In this document: positions 36,472-51,800 of the stretch, piece after piece | Position numbering within the stretch: position 1 is the stretch's first letter | Layout: each line of letters starts with the position of its first letter | NCBI GenBank assembly: GCA_914767715.1 | Contig: OU612066.1 | Span: forward strand, 6,825,001-6,889,000 | Source: Membranipora membranacea | Taxonomy: Eukaryota > Bryozoa > Gymnolaemata > Cheilostomatida > Membraniporidae | Direction: 5' to 3' | Length of the DNA: 64,000 bases | Program-made: the position numbers and the translations under genes | Notes under the pieces: generated by a model | The model's input: only the letters and a program-made list of their open reading frames with translations | The model's database searches: none | What the model was told of the DNA's origin: nothing

Positions 36472-37383
36472 TGAACAAAACTAATCCTCTATTCATGCTC
36501 AATAATTATATATTTTTACTACACTGGCAACTACCATGTACATTTATCCTTGTAGTGGCCAAGCAAAAAACAGGCAATCCCTCCCCAAACTCTTTATACT
36601 CTGTAATTATAGTAAGATTTTATTTTGTTCCAGTAAATCTTCTCCTTCATTCAGCCATTGTTTCCATATTTTAACCTTTTCCTGTGACGCATCTAACAGA
36701 TCTGCTCATTTATAATACAATACATATATGTTGATCGCCGCTGCGAGGCGTTGTTTTTATTGACCCGATTATTTATTGGTTTGAATTTATTTTGTCATTA
36801 TTATTGCATAGTGAATAAAATAATGACAAGCAACAATAATCTACAATGTGTTCCTTGAACAGCAATATGAAAAAAAAAGGATTTCTCTGGCTCAAGGATA
36901 AAATAATAACGTAGAAATATCAATGCTGTACAGTGTGGAAAAAAACATTGGCATGATTTTGGTTTGTAGGTAAAAGAATTCATAATCCACCAAAAATAAG
37001 GCAACACTTCTATATTATGTTTTCTATATAGGTAGAATTAGAACTATGCTAGTGAGCAACCACCATCAAGCTTTTAGCTTTGTTTCATTTCATCATGCAC
37101 AGTAAAAATGGAATGAAAGAAATTGTGCGATTCAGCCATGTAGATACAACTATCGGAATAGCACAACACAAGAAAAACACAAGCAAGCATAAAAACCTAG
37201 AGATCGAGGAACAGTGGTTGCCTAGTTGACTTTTGGATGTTAATGCCACATTCCATCTACACAACGCTCATTATGTCACATTGGAAATCATGACTACGGA
37301 CGTGCCATAAAGGTGGTCATGTAAATACTTTTTATATTTTACTAAGTACAGAATTTGATGAGCTAGCTATGGAGGGTGCTGCG
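36472..37383. other. 3' UTRs between two convergent genes
   Basis: The thioester gene (+) and SSR1 (-) end tail to tail here, 912 bp apart. A plus-strand AATAAA lies at 36814-36819. TTTATT on the plus strand (for example near 36771) could serve as a minus-strand signal. No coding exon is seen. Confidence 0.5.
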
Positions 37384-40300
37384 TTATTCAGAGCCTGAAC
37401 CTGATCCGGCTGATCCTGCTGAGTCAGATTTATTTCCACGCCTTCGTGGAGAAGTTCTCCTGGTCAGATGCTCCTTAGGAATCCAGTCGTAATCTATATC
37501 GCCATTATTCTGTGTTCCCATCTCTACCTTTGGCTTTGAGCTAGTCAATCTCTTGGACTAATAATGATAAAAAAACATATTATTATGAGGATTCATTAAG
37601 ATTTCATTACAATTACTATCCAGTTACAAGTTAAACATTACAACATTTCTTTATTACATTTGAATGTTAATGCGTGTTTTGAAGGAGTTGTCCTTACATT
37701 TGTAATGAGGGGACAACACCAAAAGATTAAACTTCCTCGCATGCCTGTTTATAGTAAAATTTCATGCAGTTAAAAAATGAAGCTGGTCAATCGTTAGACC
37801 AAAGGAGTTAGACTCCTTGACTTCTTGTTTAGACAGACACTTACAGCGGATGAGAAGAGGGTCTGTTGAAGAACAACACAGAGAAGAAGAGCTAAAGCTG
37901 CCAGTGTGACATATAGGAAGAATCTGTAAAACAAATTAAGGTAATCAACATACTCGGATAAGTGCAGCAGGCGTAATTTGCTTTTTCAAGCAATCTCTTC
38001 TCTACCAACTCAATAGGAGGGCCAAGGCTAGTTGCAGAAAGAGATTGTTACAATGGCAGGCAGTGATGGTTTCTTTTGAATATATAGTTATTAGCTTATA
38101 TTTATTATTGAGAACAACCCAATGAGCTAGCGCTAAAATGTCTAATCTGACTTACATCTCAGAGTCAAATCCCTCGACTGGGTCGGTGATGTTTACTGTC
38201 TCGTTGAATACAGAGTCCATGAAAGATTTTCCTTCCTACAAATAATCATGATGATGTTGAAAAACCGGACATGACGAATCTGTGTATCTTCTGTTTTCTC
38301 CATCATGCACTATGCAGTGGAAAACCATTTAAATTTTCCACTCATTTGAGATGTCAATTTACATTATTTCATTGAAGTGTAGATGAATGACTGACCAATT
38401 CCATTTTCTTTAAAACCAGAGTACATTTTTCCAAAATTCAGGTTTGTAATTGTAGTGTTCATTAAGAACTTTCTATAGATGAAGCCAAAAGTGAGCAAGC
38501 AGAATCCAATCCATGGCTTCCTCAGCTTGATATTAATACATGAAGTTCCCAAGCAGTACATTGTAGATAATGACTTACAGCGTCTTGGTAGTGCAGGCTG
38601 ATGACGAGTCCAAATGGTCTACCGTTGAAGTTTTCACTTGGGATGAAAGAATACTCGAATGAAGCTTGTCTTGCGGGCTCTACTACTTTGTCAAATTTGA
38701 CAGCTGTGAACTACAAGACATAACAATGACTTTTGATCAACAACAGTATGGCATCGGTCTACACAGACATGCTAAGTACTTGAGAGTAAAAGATAAGTTA
38801 GGATATTGGGAGTACACTGCATTTTTCCAGCCCGTCAACATATAACCAGCATAAAAAAATGTGAATTTACTGCAGGTAAAATGAGACTGATGTGCCATCA
38901 AAGACATTAAGAATGTAAATAGATATCAGTATGTGAAAGCAATCTATAGTTACTCACATTCTGGATGAAGTAGTTGAAGTCTTGTGGATATCTGAATGAG
39001 GCTTCCATGGCATTAACGTGGAAGTTTGACTTTCCGGTGTTTTTGAATCCAACGAGAACATTAGCAATGCTTCCAGCAGCAAGGTTACCGCTATCATCAG
39101 GTTTGACGAACAGAAGCTGAGTTGCAGCATCTGGTGATTTCTTAAGGATACCATCATCTTCCTCCTCATCTTCCGCTTCAGCAGCAGCTTCAGCTAACTG
39201 TAAAGGTTAACATACAACATTGATATTTGGTCTATACAAAGGTAACATCTTGTAGATGACCAAAGTAAAACAGGAGAAAAATGATGCATTTGCAAAGCAA
39301 AGTAGCCAAGTTTGTTGAGGACAACAAGTCAGGATTAATCATATGGACAGAAAAGATCATCTGGGATTAGTACTATAATGATTATGTGTGGGTGACAAGG
39401 GGAAGAAATGAATGGACCCATGAGGTCAATCTGCCAACATGGCAGGAAACGTTCACTTTCAATTAATTATTCATTGATATTTTTGATTCAGAAATGCATA
39501 ATTTATTATTGCCTGATGGAATTCTTGAACCATCAGTTGACAGTAGTCTTTAGGTTTTAATATATCATGCTCTGTTATTGCCAGCCACTGGACTTACTCT
39601 CTTATATAATGATTATTTGATGTAACGGTAAAGCCTAAATAGCCCTCAGGCAAAAACAAATTTAACAGACATAAAAAAGACTGGTGAATAGAAAGCATTC
39701 AGAGAGACCTATATATTAGACTAACCTACAACGAAAAATTTACCTTTGCTAATAAATTCAATATATAAATTTATTAACTCCCCCTCCCCTTGATCATGGA
39801 TAGATTCACCCACCGTTTCCTCAGTAGCGGCATCTTCTAATGCTTCATCTTCAGAGGCTACATCAGCGTCTTCGATAACTTCATCCTCCTGAGCATAAGC
39901 GACTCCTGAAACAATCGGCAGACAGCAGAGTCAGATACCAGTTTACTATGTGCTTGAAGTTTAAAAAGTCGAAGACTCAATGCTTTAGAGTTATCGTTAC
40001 CCATAATGGTAATTACCAGAAACAAGGTAGGCCTATTTGAATAGGAAGACCAAGAAGTGGTTTTGATCTCTCATGTTGGAGCACTTATACTGTGATCAAT
40101 CCCTCTGATTAATCAGGTTTTACAGTTGTTAGTGATGCTCTGTTTGATTGAATGGTCTGGCCAGGTTTACCCTTAGTCTTTACCTAGCATGGGAAGCTTG
40201 TCAATGACTGGTGGTTTACACTGCACAGAACCAAGAAGGCACTGGCCATATTGACAGTCAAATCATACAATGAATGGATGGGTAGTGACTACAAGAGCAG

Positions 40301-40667
40301 ACTTACAATATATATATATTTATAATAATTAATTGAAAGTTTGTAAAATTGCATTATTTTCAATTTAGTTCACATACTTCTTTTCTATGGCTCATATATT
40401 ATTTTCAGTTTTCTGCAATTAAGTTGGATAGGTATGTTTACCATTGATTCACAAGAAATTCACAAATGATAAAGTGTAGAAAGACTTAGGAAAGTGTTTG
40501 GTTGACAGTTATAAGAAAATCCTCTTCAGCCAAAAGAGAAAAGTGGTTTCAGTTTGACTTCTGCAGAAGGAAGAAGTATCTAAAATGTTCTTACCATTGG
40601 ATGATTGCAGCATTACTGCTGGAAATGCCACTAGGCATACCAACAAGAAGGTGGAGAAGATCTTCAT
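37384..40667 (-). CDS. SSR1: Translocon-associated protein subunit alpha (signal sequence receptor 1)
   Basis: This is the ER membrane subunit of the TRAP complex, which helps secretory proteins through the Sec61 channel. Minus-strand exons in order are 40667-40595, 39905-39814, 39197-38958, 38710-38579, 38235-38156, 37923-37845 and 37557-37384, giving 289 aa, close to the human length (286). It starts with a signal peptide (MKIFSTFLLVCLVAFPAVML), followed by the very acidic luminal N-terminus typical of TRAP-alpha (Asp/Glu runs near residues 25-90). Then come the luminal domain (TGKSNFHVNAMEASFRYPQD, SEYSF-type FEYSFIPSENFNGRPFGLVI), the transmembrane helix (FFLYVTLAALALLLCVVLQQ) and a basic, phosphorylatable cytosolic tail (SPRRRGNKSDS) with stop TAA. 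All junctions keep frame. It is head to head with CENPJ, 2.2 kb away. Confidence 0.95.
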
Positions 40668-42869
40668 GGTGTGTGGAAGAGGTAGTGATGGACTTCTGTA
40701 GGTAAAAAACGGTGAGATGAAACTGATCTGCAGGAATCACAAATTCTGCTCTTCAGGATCTCATCTAGGATATGACGTATAGCCACGTCCAAGTGAGTGG
40801 TCTATTCTCTAATTGGTTACCTGTATCCTGTCAGCCAATCAACATCAGACTCGGTGTTTTGTTTGTTGATGAGTTGGCTTACGTTGGACACAATAGGAAT
40901 TGTTCTCTCTCTTCTCACTTTGAATTTTTCAAAGTGAAACTGCATAGGAGAGGTCACTTTTGTTTGACCCGCGTGATTCAATTGGTTGCTTTGGCTTCAC
41001 TGTAAACATTCTGAGTTAGAGTTGTGAATGATAGTAGTTTGTGAGTCACATCAATTATCAGGGTGGTGGAGCCAAAATATTTGAGCTGATTTCAAAAGTT
41101 AATAGTACACCAATCAATACTAATTGATTTGTTGCGCCAGATATACAGTGAATACTCCAGAGTAAGGTAAGTACTAGCAGTTAGTTAGCACAAACAGGTT
41201 GATCACAGGCCTACTTGCAACTTACTCACAAATCACCTTCGACCTTGAACAACAAATCTACCTACCTACAGTACTCAACATAGTAATTAAGTACCTACTG
41301 TGTAATATATTCTTGAACTGATGATTAATGACAAACCATCCAGAGCTCTTTTATCATCAAGCACTGTTAGGCTTGCCCAAGAATGAGAATAGAGAGGAGG
41401 GCAAGTCACAAATTGCCAATTCATTTTCAGATTTACTTCACTCACTGGGGTATTTTTGCAGTAGACAAGGTTGTCACTGTATCTGTCTGTGCATTGAGCT
41501 CCCTCAGTTCATTGGTCTGTGGTTAGATAAATGGATTCCTTTGCAGTTCGGTATGAAATCATTCCACTGTATCAACCAGAAGTCCAAGCAGTGCAATGAT
41601 GTTTAATTTTGATAATTAAACTCACTTTACTATCACTTGTGCTATTGAAGGGTAATACCATGTATATGCCATTCACGTACCTGTATAAATCTAACAATAG
41701 TACTCCGATCATAGTAGATTATGTCAGTTGTGGTAAGGTTGTCTGATGACGTATTTGATTAGGCCTCTATTTAAACTTCAGCAAATCACCTTAGTTTGAT
41801 GTCTCTTTTAGAATTTGTTACCAAATAATAAAAAGTAGGCCCGTCTAGGCGTATTTTTGTCACTGAGTGATAATAAGAGTGGCACTGGGTTTGGGAATCA
41901 GGATGGCTTAAAAAGTGTGGAACAAATCTTAAACTTTTAAAAGTTACAGCCATCGCATTTATCTCAAAACTATTTGAACTTTCTGTTTGAAAATACTCTA
42001 TACATATATGGCTTTCTACTTCTAAGATGAATGAAAGTATTTTCAATAGCTCTGAAGTTTATGCCAAAGTTGTTTTGAGAGTGATAGAGTGTGCCGACTT
42101 TCCCTTTCCTTACAATACGTACCAGTTAAACCAGTAATATTTTTGACAAGGCATTTTGGTGTTGTTAAATTATATATTCTGTGTAAAAATGATACAGCTA
42201 GAAACCATATCCTTATTGTCCGGATGAGATTATGCCTACTTGCTCTCTGATCTATTCTGAAACATTGCTATAAGGAAACAAAAGAAGGCTAGAAATTCAG
42301 AATTGTCATTTCATGACAACAAGAATTGCCCTCATATGTTTTCAAATGCCAGAGCAGCCTGATTAAAATGTATATTAGTTTACTCAATCATCGCACATTG
42401 TGATTGGAACCTGATCATGCCGTGAGGGCTCAGCTTATCTAACAGTGTTTACTAGTTTGCTTAGCGTCTTGTTTGCTTAGTGCAGTTGTGTGGCTAAATT
42501 TTAAATAGTAATAAAATGTCAATGCGTTTGTATGGATTTTAATTAAAATAGAAGTAGCTGAATGAAGGCTGAGATATAGTACACAGTCTCGGGCCATCAT
42601 AATGGCCTTTTAAAAAATGTGTATTACACTCATTAGGTCACCAAAACCATACTCCTGCCCATACCACTGATAGACAATCTGGCTGTGATTGCCAAGGCCA
42701 TTTCACAGTCTCTCTATGGGTGTTGAACGATCTGCAGTGTTATATGAATTAATTATCTGACATTGATATACTGTATTGTATAATTCTTGGTTGTAGACAT
42801 AGGAATACTCTTATTGCGGCAGCAGACCAGTATGGGTTAGCGTTTGGAATTAAATAAACAGGAGAAATA
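40668..42869. other. Shared upstream region of SSR1 (-) and CENPJ (+)
   Basis: This 2.2-kb region lies between the two start codons and holds no coding exon that I can support. A strong donor (AAGGTAAGTAC, about 41166) and an acceptor close to the CENPJ start (ttggttgtag, about 42797) would allow a non-coding first exon of CENPJ, but this is only a possibility. Confidence 0.4.
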
Positions 42870-45800
42870 ATGGCAGCTCGAAGATCTGGGGTGTTTTTGG
42901 AGTATGATCCAGCATCATTGCTTCCTAATGGTGAGTAGGCTAAATGTAGCTACTAAATTAACATTGGTGAATTAGCTCAGATGATATTTTACATGCTGTT
43001 GGTGGAAGAGAAATACGGGTTCACTGTTTCAATCACCTGTTCCATGTCTGGTTTGCCTGTCATTTATGTACAACTACGTACAACTACAGTGAGTGTAAAA
43101 AGTTTTGTGTCTGTGTATATTCTCACTATTTGCACTGCTCTCAGTTAATTGAAAGTAGTGGTTCCATTGAATTCCATATCTGGAATAGCATCATTAGCTT
43201 TCTTTTGCAAAACAAAGGGCTTGCAAAAATAGCCAGTCCCTAGTAGCAATCTAGAAATGCCCTAATCATCGAAACTGTATGGGGTATAATTACTGTTTGC
43301 AATTTTGTAAACAAGACAATTTCTCAGGCTAATTATTCATGCTACTAGGGACAGCCAATCAGATAACAGTCAGATGGGTCCCTGTGTTTAGTGACCTAGC
43401 CATATAACGCTATGATACTATTTCCATTCTAAGAGAAGAATCTAATTCAGTGAGTGGTTCATTCAGCATTCACAATTTATGATACAGGTGTGTTAATGCT
43501 GCCGTTCTATTACTGATAATGTCACTTTATTGATTTTGAGTGACAGCAGCTAAAAGCAAACATCCATAAAGAGCGGCCTGCTTCAGTGATGCAGGGGCTC
43601 ACCAGTTAATTCAGTCATTAAAAAATGACCGAACAAAGTGAAGGGATCATGAATAATTCATTTCATTGTTGAATATGTTCATAATGTTGGCAGTCCTTGA
43701 CCACATGCAGGAATAGCAATATCATCTTTGGAAATGATAATGAACGGGTAAATTGGTTCATGCAGTCCAACCAGTATTAACTTTTCCATAGTGAAAAGAG
43801 GAGACATAAGCTTAGTATAATATTTGTGACAACTGCAGTTTGAATAAATAATCATGAAGCTAAGAGTTCTCAGACACCTTGCATGAGGTCCGTATTTACA
43901 CAGACAGATGAAAAGTCTGTAGGTTTGTGCATACAATACTTCTCATCACACACAGCTATGGAGTGAGAAGAAAAAATCGGCTCTTAAAAGGGCACTGCAG
44001 GCAAAGGTCATGATTGATGATGGAAATTTAAATTAAGATTTTGAAATTGAAATAACACCAAGGCTTTAATAATGAGCCCATTCATAGTATTGTTTTGTCT
44101 GCTATTATATTTAATTCAACAGCTACCTTTGGCTGCGCAGCCATTGTGATTGAATTTCTTTGTCCAATCCAACTTGTTATGGCCCATGTATATTAAAACA
44201 ACAAGGTTTTAGAAAAACTCTTATGCGCCACGTTGATTTGCTGTAGTTGACAGTAGGTGACTGACTAATGCGGCAAGAAGCAAGAGGTTAGCTCTGAATT
44301 GTTGTCAGTGATATCTAGAAATTTCACATTGATTTACAATTTTGTCTTGTTATCTGAGTGATGTTTGTGCTCCCATTGTTTGCCAAGTTTGTATCGATAA
44401 CAATTTGCCGTAGAATGCTTGTTTAAATTGACTCGAAATTGCATTTTCAAAGGTAAGTCCATACAAAGTTAACAATTCAGCCAATCTCAACAGGGCATTG
44501 GTCGGGATATCATGGTTGAAGTGTGTGAAGTGATACAACTGAGGATATAACATAGAGTTTGATAATGTATCCAGGTGTATATAGGTACTATGTACTGTTA
44601 CTTTCATTTATTCAGCAGCACTAGTGTTGGAAATGTGAATTGGTTTGGTACTATTTTTATATTTTCATTCATTATTGTTTATGATGTCAGATTAACTTGC
44701 GTTACATCACTGCTGATTTCTCCATTTCAGCCAATGAGAGACTAACGTCGCTGCTGATGGATCCCCATCATGAGGAGGAGGCAGCACATGCTGACATGAC
44801 TCACATGCCCAGCAATATGCTGTCGATGGCAGCGGGAATGGATTTATCACAACTCAACGTCAACCATACTGACTTCAACTCGGCAATGAACTTAGCAAAG
44901 CAATTGGAGCTGCTCAAAGCCCAGGTGCGCTAAGCTTACATTTTTGAGCGAATTTTTTGGAATAACATTGTGCTCTTTATATTGATCCTCTGGGAATTCT
45001 TGTTTGTAAATGATCATTTTCCGTATTTATTAAGGGAGAAAGTATATAAATGCACATTTTAGATTTTAGTTAATCACCTGCTCCCGTCTCACTGGGGGGT
45101 ATGTTCTCTGAGATGCAAATATTCTTTGTTTCATTTTGTTGCACTCGACCCTCTGCACATTGTGGATGGCACATATAGTATTGTGAAATAGAGAATGTCA
45201 TGAATCCAGGTCTAAAACCTATCCTCTAACATCTCGTTAGTCATCAAATTACCTCATCAGCTTGATCGTAACTATGGTCGCCTTGTAATTTGATATTGCC
45301 GATAAGAACTAAACTAAACAATCAATTTATCTCAAGATAAAATCTACAATATTACCACATGACTTCTTTCCATACCTTAGACCGGCCCTATGCAGCAGCA
45401 GACAGCGGCCCAGCCTGCTGATCCCCCGGCGGGTACAGCTGATGTGATAGCTCAGGAGCAGGTGAAGCTTCTGGAGACATTCCAGAATATCCGACAGTGG
45501 CAGCAGCATCAGCAGGCAGCTCTGATGAGGCAGCAGCAGGCTCAGATGAGTAAACTACTCGCTGAGCAGGATAGGATAACTAATCTCATAGGTCAGCAGA
45601 GAGACGGACACTGGCAGAATACTCCTGGTATGTGTCTCCATAAATCAGAAAATATGAAATCGCTTGCAAATACAGGCACAAAGAGGTCTAAAATATTTGT
45701 TATATGGAATATGACTCATTTCACATGACGCATCCTTGTGACAGCAGGCTCGAAGAAAAAGAAAATTGAGATAACAAATTATCAGGGCGTGTATAAGTTT

Positions 45801-48800
45801 TACATAGTATTTGTTTGATTGCAACCAAACTCAAGTCGACATCTTATTTTGTAGAATCGAGTCCTAAGAAGGGGTCTGTAGGAGGATATCCGTCGGTATC
45901 TGCCTCGATGCCCTCCCCACATCACATGCAACCTTTCGGTGCTCTGCATCGATCAGCTAACAATCATCATGAGCTGGGTTATGATACAGATGATGGAGTT
46001 TATCCTCTACAGTCGGACAGTCAGGGTAATACCTCATCTCACTCTCACCATGTAAGTCATGCGCTAAATTCTCTAGACATTCTTTGCTACTGGATGCCAA
46101 AAAACTTGCCCATCGGTATGACCTAATCGACAATGTCTTGCCCAACTACTTTTGTGTATATGTTTTATGCATGGTCTGATGTGGCATCATTGACTTGATC
46201 AGCAAATAAATATATATATATATATATATAGAGACATCACAAGTTAACAATTTCTGTTGTTTCGACTCTTTTTAATAGCTTGGTTGCAAATGGTTTTACT
46301 GTGATAGGAACAATTTCCTATAGATGCTGTACTCATGATAACACTTTTTCAATTCAGGACACATCAGAAATAGAGTCATCAGATGAACAAAGTACAGCTC
46401 AGAACCATGACGAGGTGCCAATTAAAAGTGCAACCAAAACATTCGAACAACTCTTAGAAGAACAATTAGCCAATGAGGAGCAAATATCCGCAGGTGACCC
46501 AGCTGCCAAAAAGAAACCTGTCAAATACCTCAAACGAGGCGAAGGCCTTTCAAGATTTAATCTCAAGGAAAATATCACCCCACAAAAAGAATGGAAGCCA
46601 AGTACTAAAAATAGACAACCACTTGTGGATTATAGTAAACCTGTTCTCAAACCCAGATCTAAAGATGCCGAAAACAAGAAAACTACCACAAAGACATTAA
46701 GTAATAAAGCAAAAACTGCTGTTTCAGCTGTGGCAAGAAAAGTTGCCTCAGTGGTTCATTCTCCGAGTAAGTCATCTTTACGGAGGTCTAACACCATGCC
46801 CGCAAGGAGGCCTGAGGCTAAATCTACCACACAAACCAGGAGATTGTCTACCGAGAAAGCTCCTAATGCTGCATCACTGAAACAAAAGAGTCCACAAACC
46901 AATTCTCGCACCAGTAAACCTGCAGGTACACCAACGTCTCCCAGGAAATATGTATCGTCTCAGAGACCGAACTCTGCTATGGAAATGACTCAAAGCCATA
47001 TAGCTAAGCCATCAACATCGCCCAAGAAGAGATTAAGTCTAAGTTCCTCACCCACAAAACATTACACTCCCTCGACTAGCTCTATCAAGCAGTCAGGGAC
47101 GGGTGCTGCCAGCCTAATATCGAGGGTGCCAGTCTCGGAGAAGAAGCCTGTGGACTCATCGTTCTATTCTAACATACAGAACAGAGTAGAGAATGAGCCA
47201 GCAGAGAGTGAGGAATTACAGGTAATTATACACCAGCTTTCTCTATACAGGCAATCTGTGGCTTGCTGTATCTAACAGCCTACAGTGGAATTCCTTGTTT
47301 TTATAGTTGTTGACTTCCTTACTGAGGAAAGCTGTTGTAGATATTTGCTCGCCAGCATGACTGGTATGCCTATACATGATTGAAAGTTTCGGTTTGGACA
47401 TTTATAATGTAAAAGAGGTCACTGTACAATGATGCTGGAAAACAATGAAAAGGTTTCCAGTAAACTTGACTATTGTAGTTTAGTTATGTACAGCGAATCA
47501 TGTATATACATATCTGTCCTTGGGAGGCCAAACCTGGATGTATCCTCAAGTACATTGTTGATTTGTGAATTTACTAGCAAACTTCAGTGGAAAATACGTC
47601 ACTGCAAACTATGTACTTAAACTTTCACTTTTAATACCTGGTTTTGTTTGCTGAAATATGAGCTTATGGAAGCATTAACGTGCATAATAGTGGTTTATTT
47701 TCTGATTTATTGCATTGTTGCATTCAAAAGAATGATTACTAATTTTAATTAGAGTAAACTTAGTAAAGCTTTTAAATCCTTTATACAAATCTAGTATAAA
47801 GTGGCTGTCTGTATGATTCAGTTTGATAGAGAATTACTCATGAGGCAGAGACAGCACCTGAGTTATCAAGTACAACAGTAACAACACAATCAGCCTGGAG
47901 AATCAGGATGTCAAACCCTGTTTCCCTCCTTAGTGATAACCTTCATGGGTCACCTGTAAATCTGACACTGGGCGATCATAAGGCGTGTATGCTGTTTCCA
48001 TTGATTTGAAAATAAAATTTTGTAACTTTGAAATCACTTAGCTCTCTTGAATTGCTTAATATCTATCCCACTAAAGCATTGTATGAATTCATGTGGACGC
48101 TTGTGTTGAGTTCTAACTTGGTATTTGTAGGTTTTTGAGATGCTGGAACAGTTTGCCGATGGTGATGGCTCATTTAGAAGTGACTGCTCCATTGTCAAGA
48201 AGGCACTCAAACCTAAAGGTAGTACTGGACTATCGCCTATGATTAAGAGCCAGATCTCGGAACAAGCCACATCTAACCCTGACCATCAGGTAGAGGCCCT
48301 ACAGAAGAAAGCACATATAGAAGATGACATCATACCTTCAGTGTCTGATGTAGAGGAAAATCCAGATGCTGACAGGTAAAGTAATAGTATTCTGGTGTAT
48401 CCGAACCAGGCATGTCAAAGTTCAGAATTGTTCTATAAACTTTTTGTGGAAAAACCAAACCACTGATTCAATCGTTATTACTCATAGGGAAATTATTGAT
48501 CCTCAATTAATGATTTGACATCTCTTTGATGATAAACAATGAGATTTTGGCTATGTACCTGACATCTATTTGTTTGTGGTAAGCCTAAATTTTTTTGAAT
48601 TCGTCACTCATAGAAATTTCAAAATTTTAGAAAATGCTTCACATCAGTCTATTCTACATAGTGGAATTTGAAATATTTTAGCTAGCAAAATTTTGATCAC
48701 CAAATGTTCGAATGTTTGTAGTAATAAATAATGCTCACTTTTTATTCCACAGAACACTGGAACCACCAGATATAGCACCTGTAGAGACGATTAAGCCTTC

Positions 48801-51800
48801 CCTGTTACCCGATATGATGCATACCGCTGCCGATGCTCTAACTTCCGGTGTGAGATCATCAGAGATAGCTGATGATGACGATGAAGACTTAGCTCAACCA
48901 CTGAATGATTCTGGGATCACTGCAAGCTCTGATGCCGATGGGGCCGCTAATGAGGTTTGTTAGATACAAGATGGCCTAGAGGAGTTATGAGTTATCTGTG
49001 TGTTTTTTTCTACTTTGTATTCCCATGGCAGCATGTCTAACTTTCTCTACACGATCTTCTTTTTAGTCTCTGGTTAGTGAAGATGGTGGAGCACAGAATG
49101 GATATCCAGAATCTGATACACAGGAAGCTGAGGATGACCATCCTCCTCCCCCAGTGAAGCGTAAGATTGCCTACGCCAAGCCACCTCAGAAACTACAGGA
49201 GCATAGTGACAATATTCCTACAGACACTATGCCCCCTCTACACATCAGCCGGCCACATCGCCCTGAACCTCAGTCAGTCAGAGGTGAGCATAAGTGAACT
49301 ATCAACGGTTTTGGAGATTTCTCCACATTTCCAATCTGTATAATATGTTTTTTTTTTCAAATCTCAACTAAACATGCCTTCAGTGACCTGTTATGTGGCA
49401 TATGTGCTCCAATACAATGATTTATAGTTTTCATTCACTATCATGTTTTACAGAAGAGCCTATAGTTCCCTCAGTGAAGCCCATGTTCATAGATGAGAGC
49501 GCAGAGTGGGAAGATGAAAGTACCCTAAACACTCCTGCAAAACAAGCCATCAATTCCTACTTCCCTGAATATGATCAGACACCACACAAACCACAATCTA
49601 TTTCACATATCATCCAACCGCAAACACAATCAGCTGACTCCAAACCCCAGCCGACTAGGTCTTCGGTGACATCACACAGCCAATCAGCAACTAGTAAATC
49701 AGAATCAGGCCAATCAGGTAGTAAACCTCACTCAAGCAGCCAATCACAATCCATACCTGACAGACCTCATGTCCCGGAGCCACCAGAAGAAGAGGAAGAG
49801 GATGAGGTACCTCAGAGTCAGCTTCTACAGAAACTCTTTCCTTCAGTGAGTCTTACAACATGTACTTAGTAATAAAAACTGGTGCCGAGTGAGGGAGTCC
49901 CCTGTATGAGCTGTATGTATGGTCCCTGCACACAATCAAGTTAAGATATTGCATACTGTCTCTGCGGTCCATCAACTACTGAGGTTTGGTTGGCATCAAG
50001 GTGTGCTCCGACCTGTCTGCAAACAGAGAGCAACCTGGGGCATCTAATTTCGCTGTCCATGCTTCGGGATGTGGCGTGTGACGAGACATCTGATTTTAAT
50101 CAAGTTCTTATTACTAATAATAGGGTCTAAAAATCAATTGCAATTTCAATACACAAGGATCAACTGTTAATTCCATTTGTTCTTTTGTTTTAGTTGAAGC
50201 CACCAGTGCTGAGTCAGAAAGAAGAGAAACATGAATCTCCATTCCAGCCAATCAAGTCAGCTGATGCTCAGATATCAGAACTTAGGCGTTCTACAGAGGA
50301 CGCTCTGTCCAATAAGAAGAAGCTTACTTCTGTGCCTGTCGAAGGTCAGTAGTTTGTACCCTGTAAATAATTTATCAACTGTTTAGCGAAGAGAAGAATA
50401 ATAGTCATTGATCATATGCTGCTAAAGAATCCATATGTTTCATGCACCGCTCTGCAGAGTTGTTCCTCACAAGCTGATTATCATGTAACTGCGTTTATCA
50501 TTCTCTAGTTGCTGCAGACCGGGATGAGCTGACAGCCCCTACTCCTGATGCCCAGGCTCTGATAGCTGTGACACCAGCTCTCAAGTCTAAACTCTCTGAT
50601 CTGGAGAAAGAGATCGAGAGATTCAGAACAGAGAATACTGAGCTAGCTAAACTCAAGAGGGAAAGAGAAGGTATGTAAAGCTTAGCAATTGATCGATTCT
50701 GGGATATTCAATCCTTGACATGAATTGAGCTGAGTATTCATAGTTCTGCCGTGTCTGTGAAAGTTCTGCATGAACATTTTTAGATTATAAGAAATGGAGC
50801 AGATAGTTAATAAAAATTTTTAATTTCAGCATCATACCAATCTGCTTTAACTCAAACATGTAACTATACCACCTTACAGAAGCGGTAGCTAAGCTGAAGA
50901 AAGAGATGACAGAGTTTCAGTCTCAGAGAGATGAGGAACTGCAGAGACTCAATGAGTATAAAACTCAGGAGACTAAGAAACTCAAACATGATAAAAAGTT
51001 ATTTGAAGCTTGGCAGAAACAGCAGCAGACAGCTGCAAGCAAAAAGGAAAAGCAGGAGATCGAAGGTAAGCAACAGCATACAAAATTCAATATGACAAAT
51101 TTATCTTTCAGCTCTTTGAGAGAGCCACACAATGTTCCAGGCAAAGCGTAAAGTCTTGCAAATGTTTCACACCACTTAATAAAGCATCGATATAACTTTA
51201 GCCATTATTTTCGCTATATGTATAACACCTTTTGAATGCATTGTTGCAGCCTTGACTCATGAGCTGGAGGAATTAAAGGCAGAGACCAAGCGAAAAGAGC
51301 AGAGATGGACGGCTAACACTACTCGTCTGCGAGAGCGAGTCGAAACACTGGAGAAAGAAAAGCTAGAAGTCAAAGCAAGAGTCGAAGAATTAGAGAAAAT
51401 TAACTCGGCCCAGCAACAACTGTGGAAACAGGCCACAGAGAATAACAACACTAAACAGCAGAGCATTACTCAGGTAATTAAATATCATTTGTAACTCCTA
51501 TTATCCTACTACTTTTATGTGTCATATTCCATTTAATATGTCACTGATGGATATACTTCGCTTGTTTGTTAATTTGTAAATATCTGTTTTGTAAATCAGC
51601 AAATATGTTTTTCCATGTTTACGCGACAGAAAAATGCTTCTTTCTACTAAATGGAGACATTCCCTCGAGGTATTAGACCACTCGATAATATGGAGACTAT
51701 TTTATTGTGCCATAAGCCCTCAGACCTTTTAGCAGCTTTGTCACAGACTTCATATACAATTTAGCACATTGTTAAACAAGGATTAATATTATTTCACCTG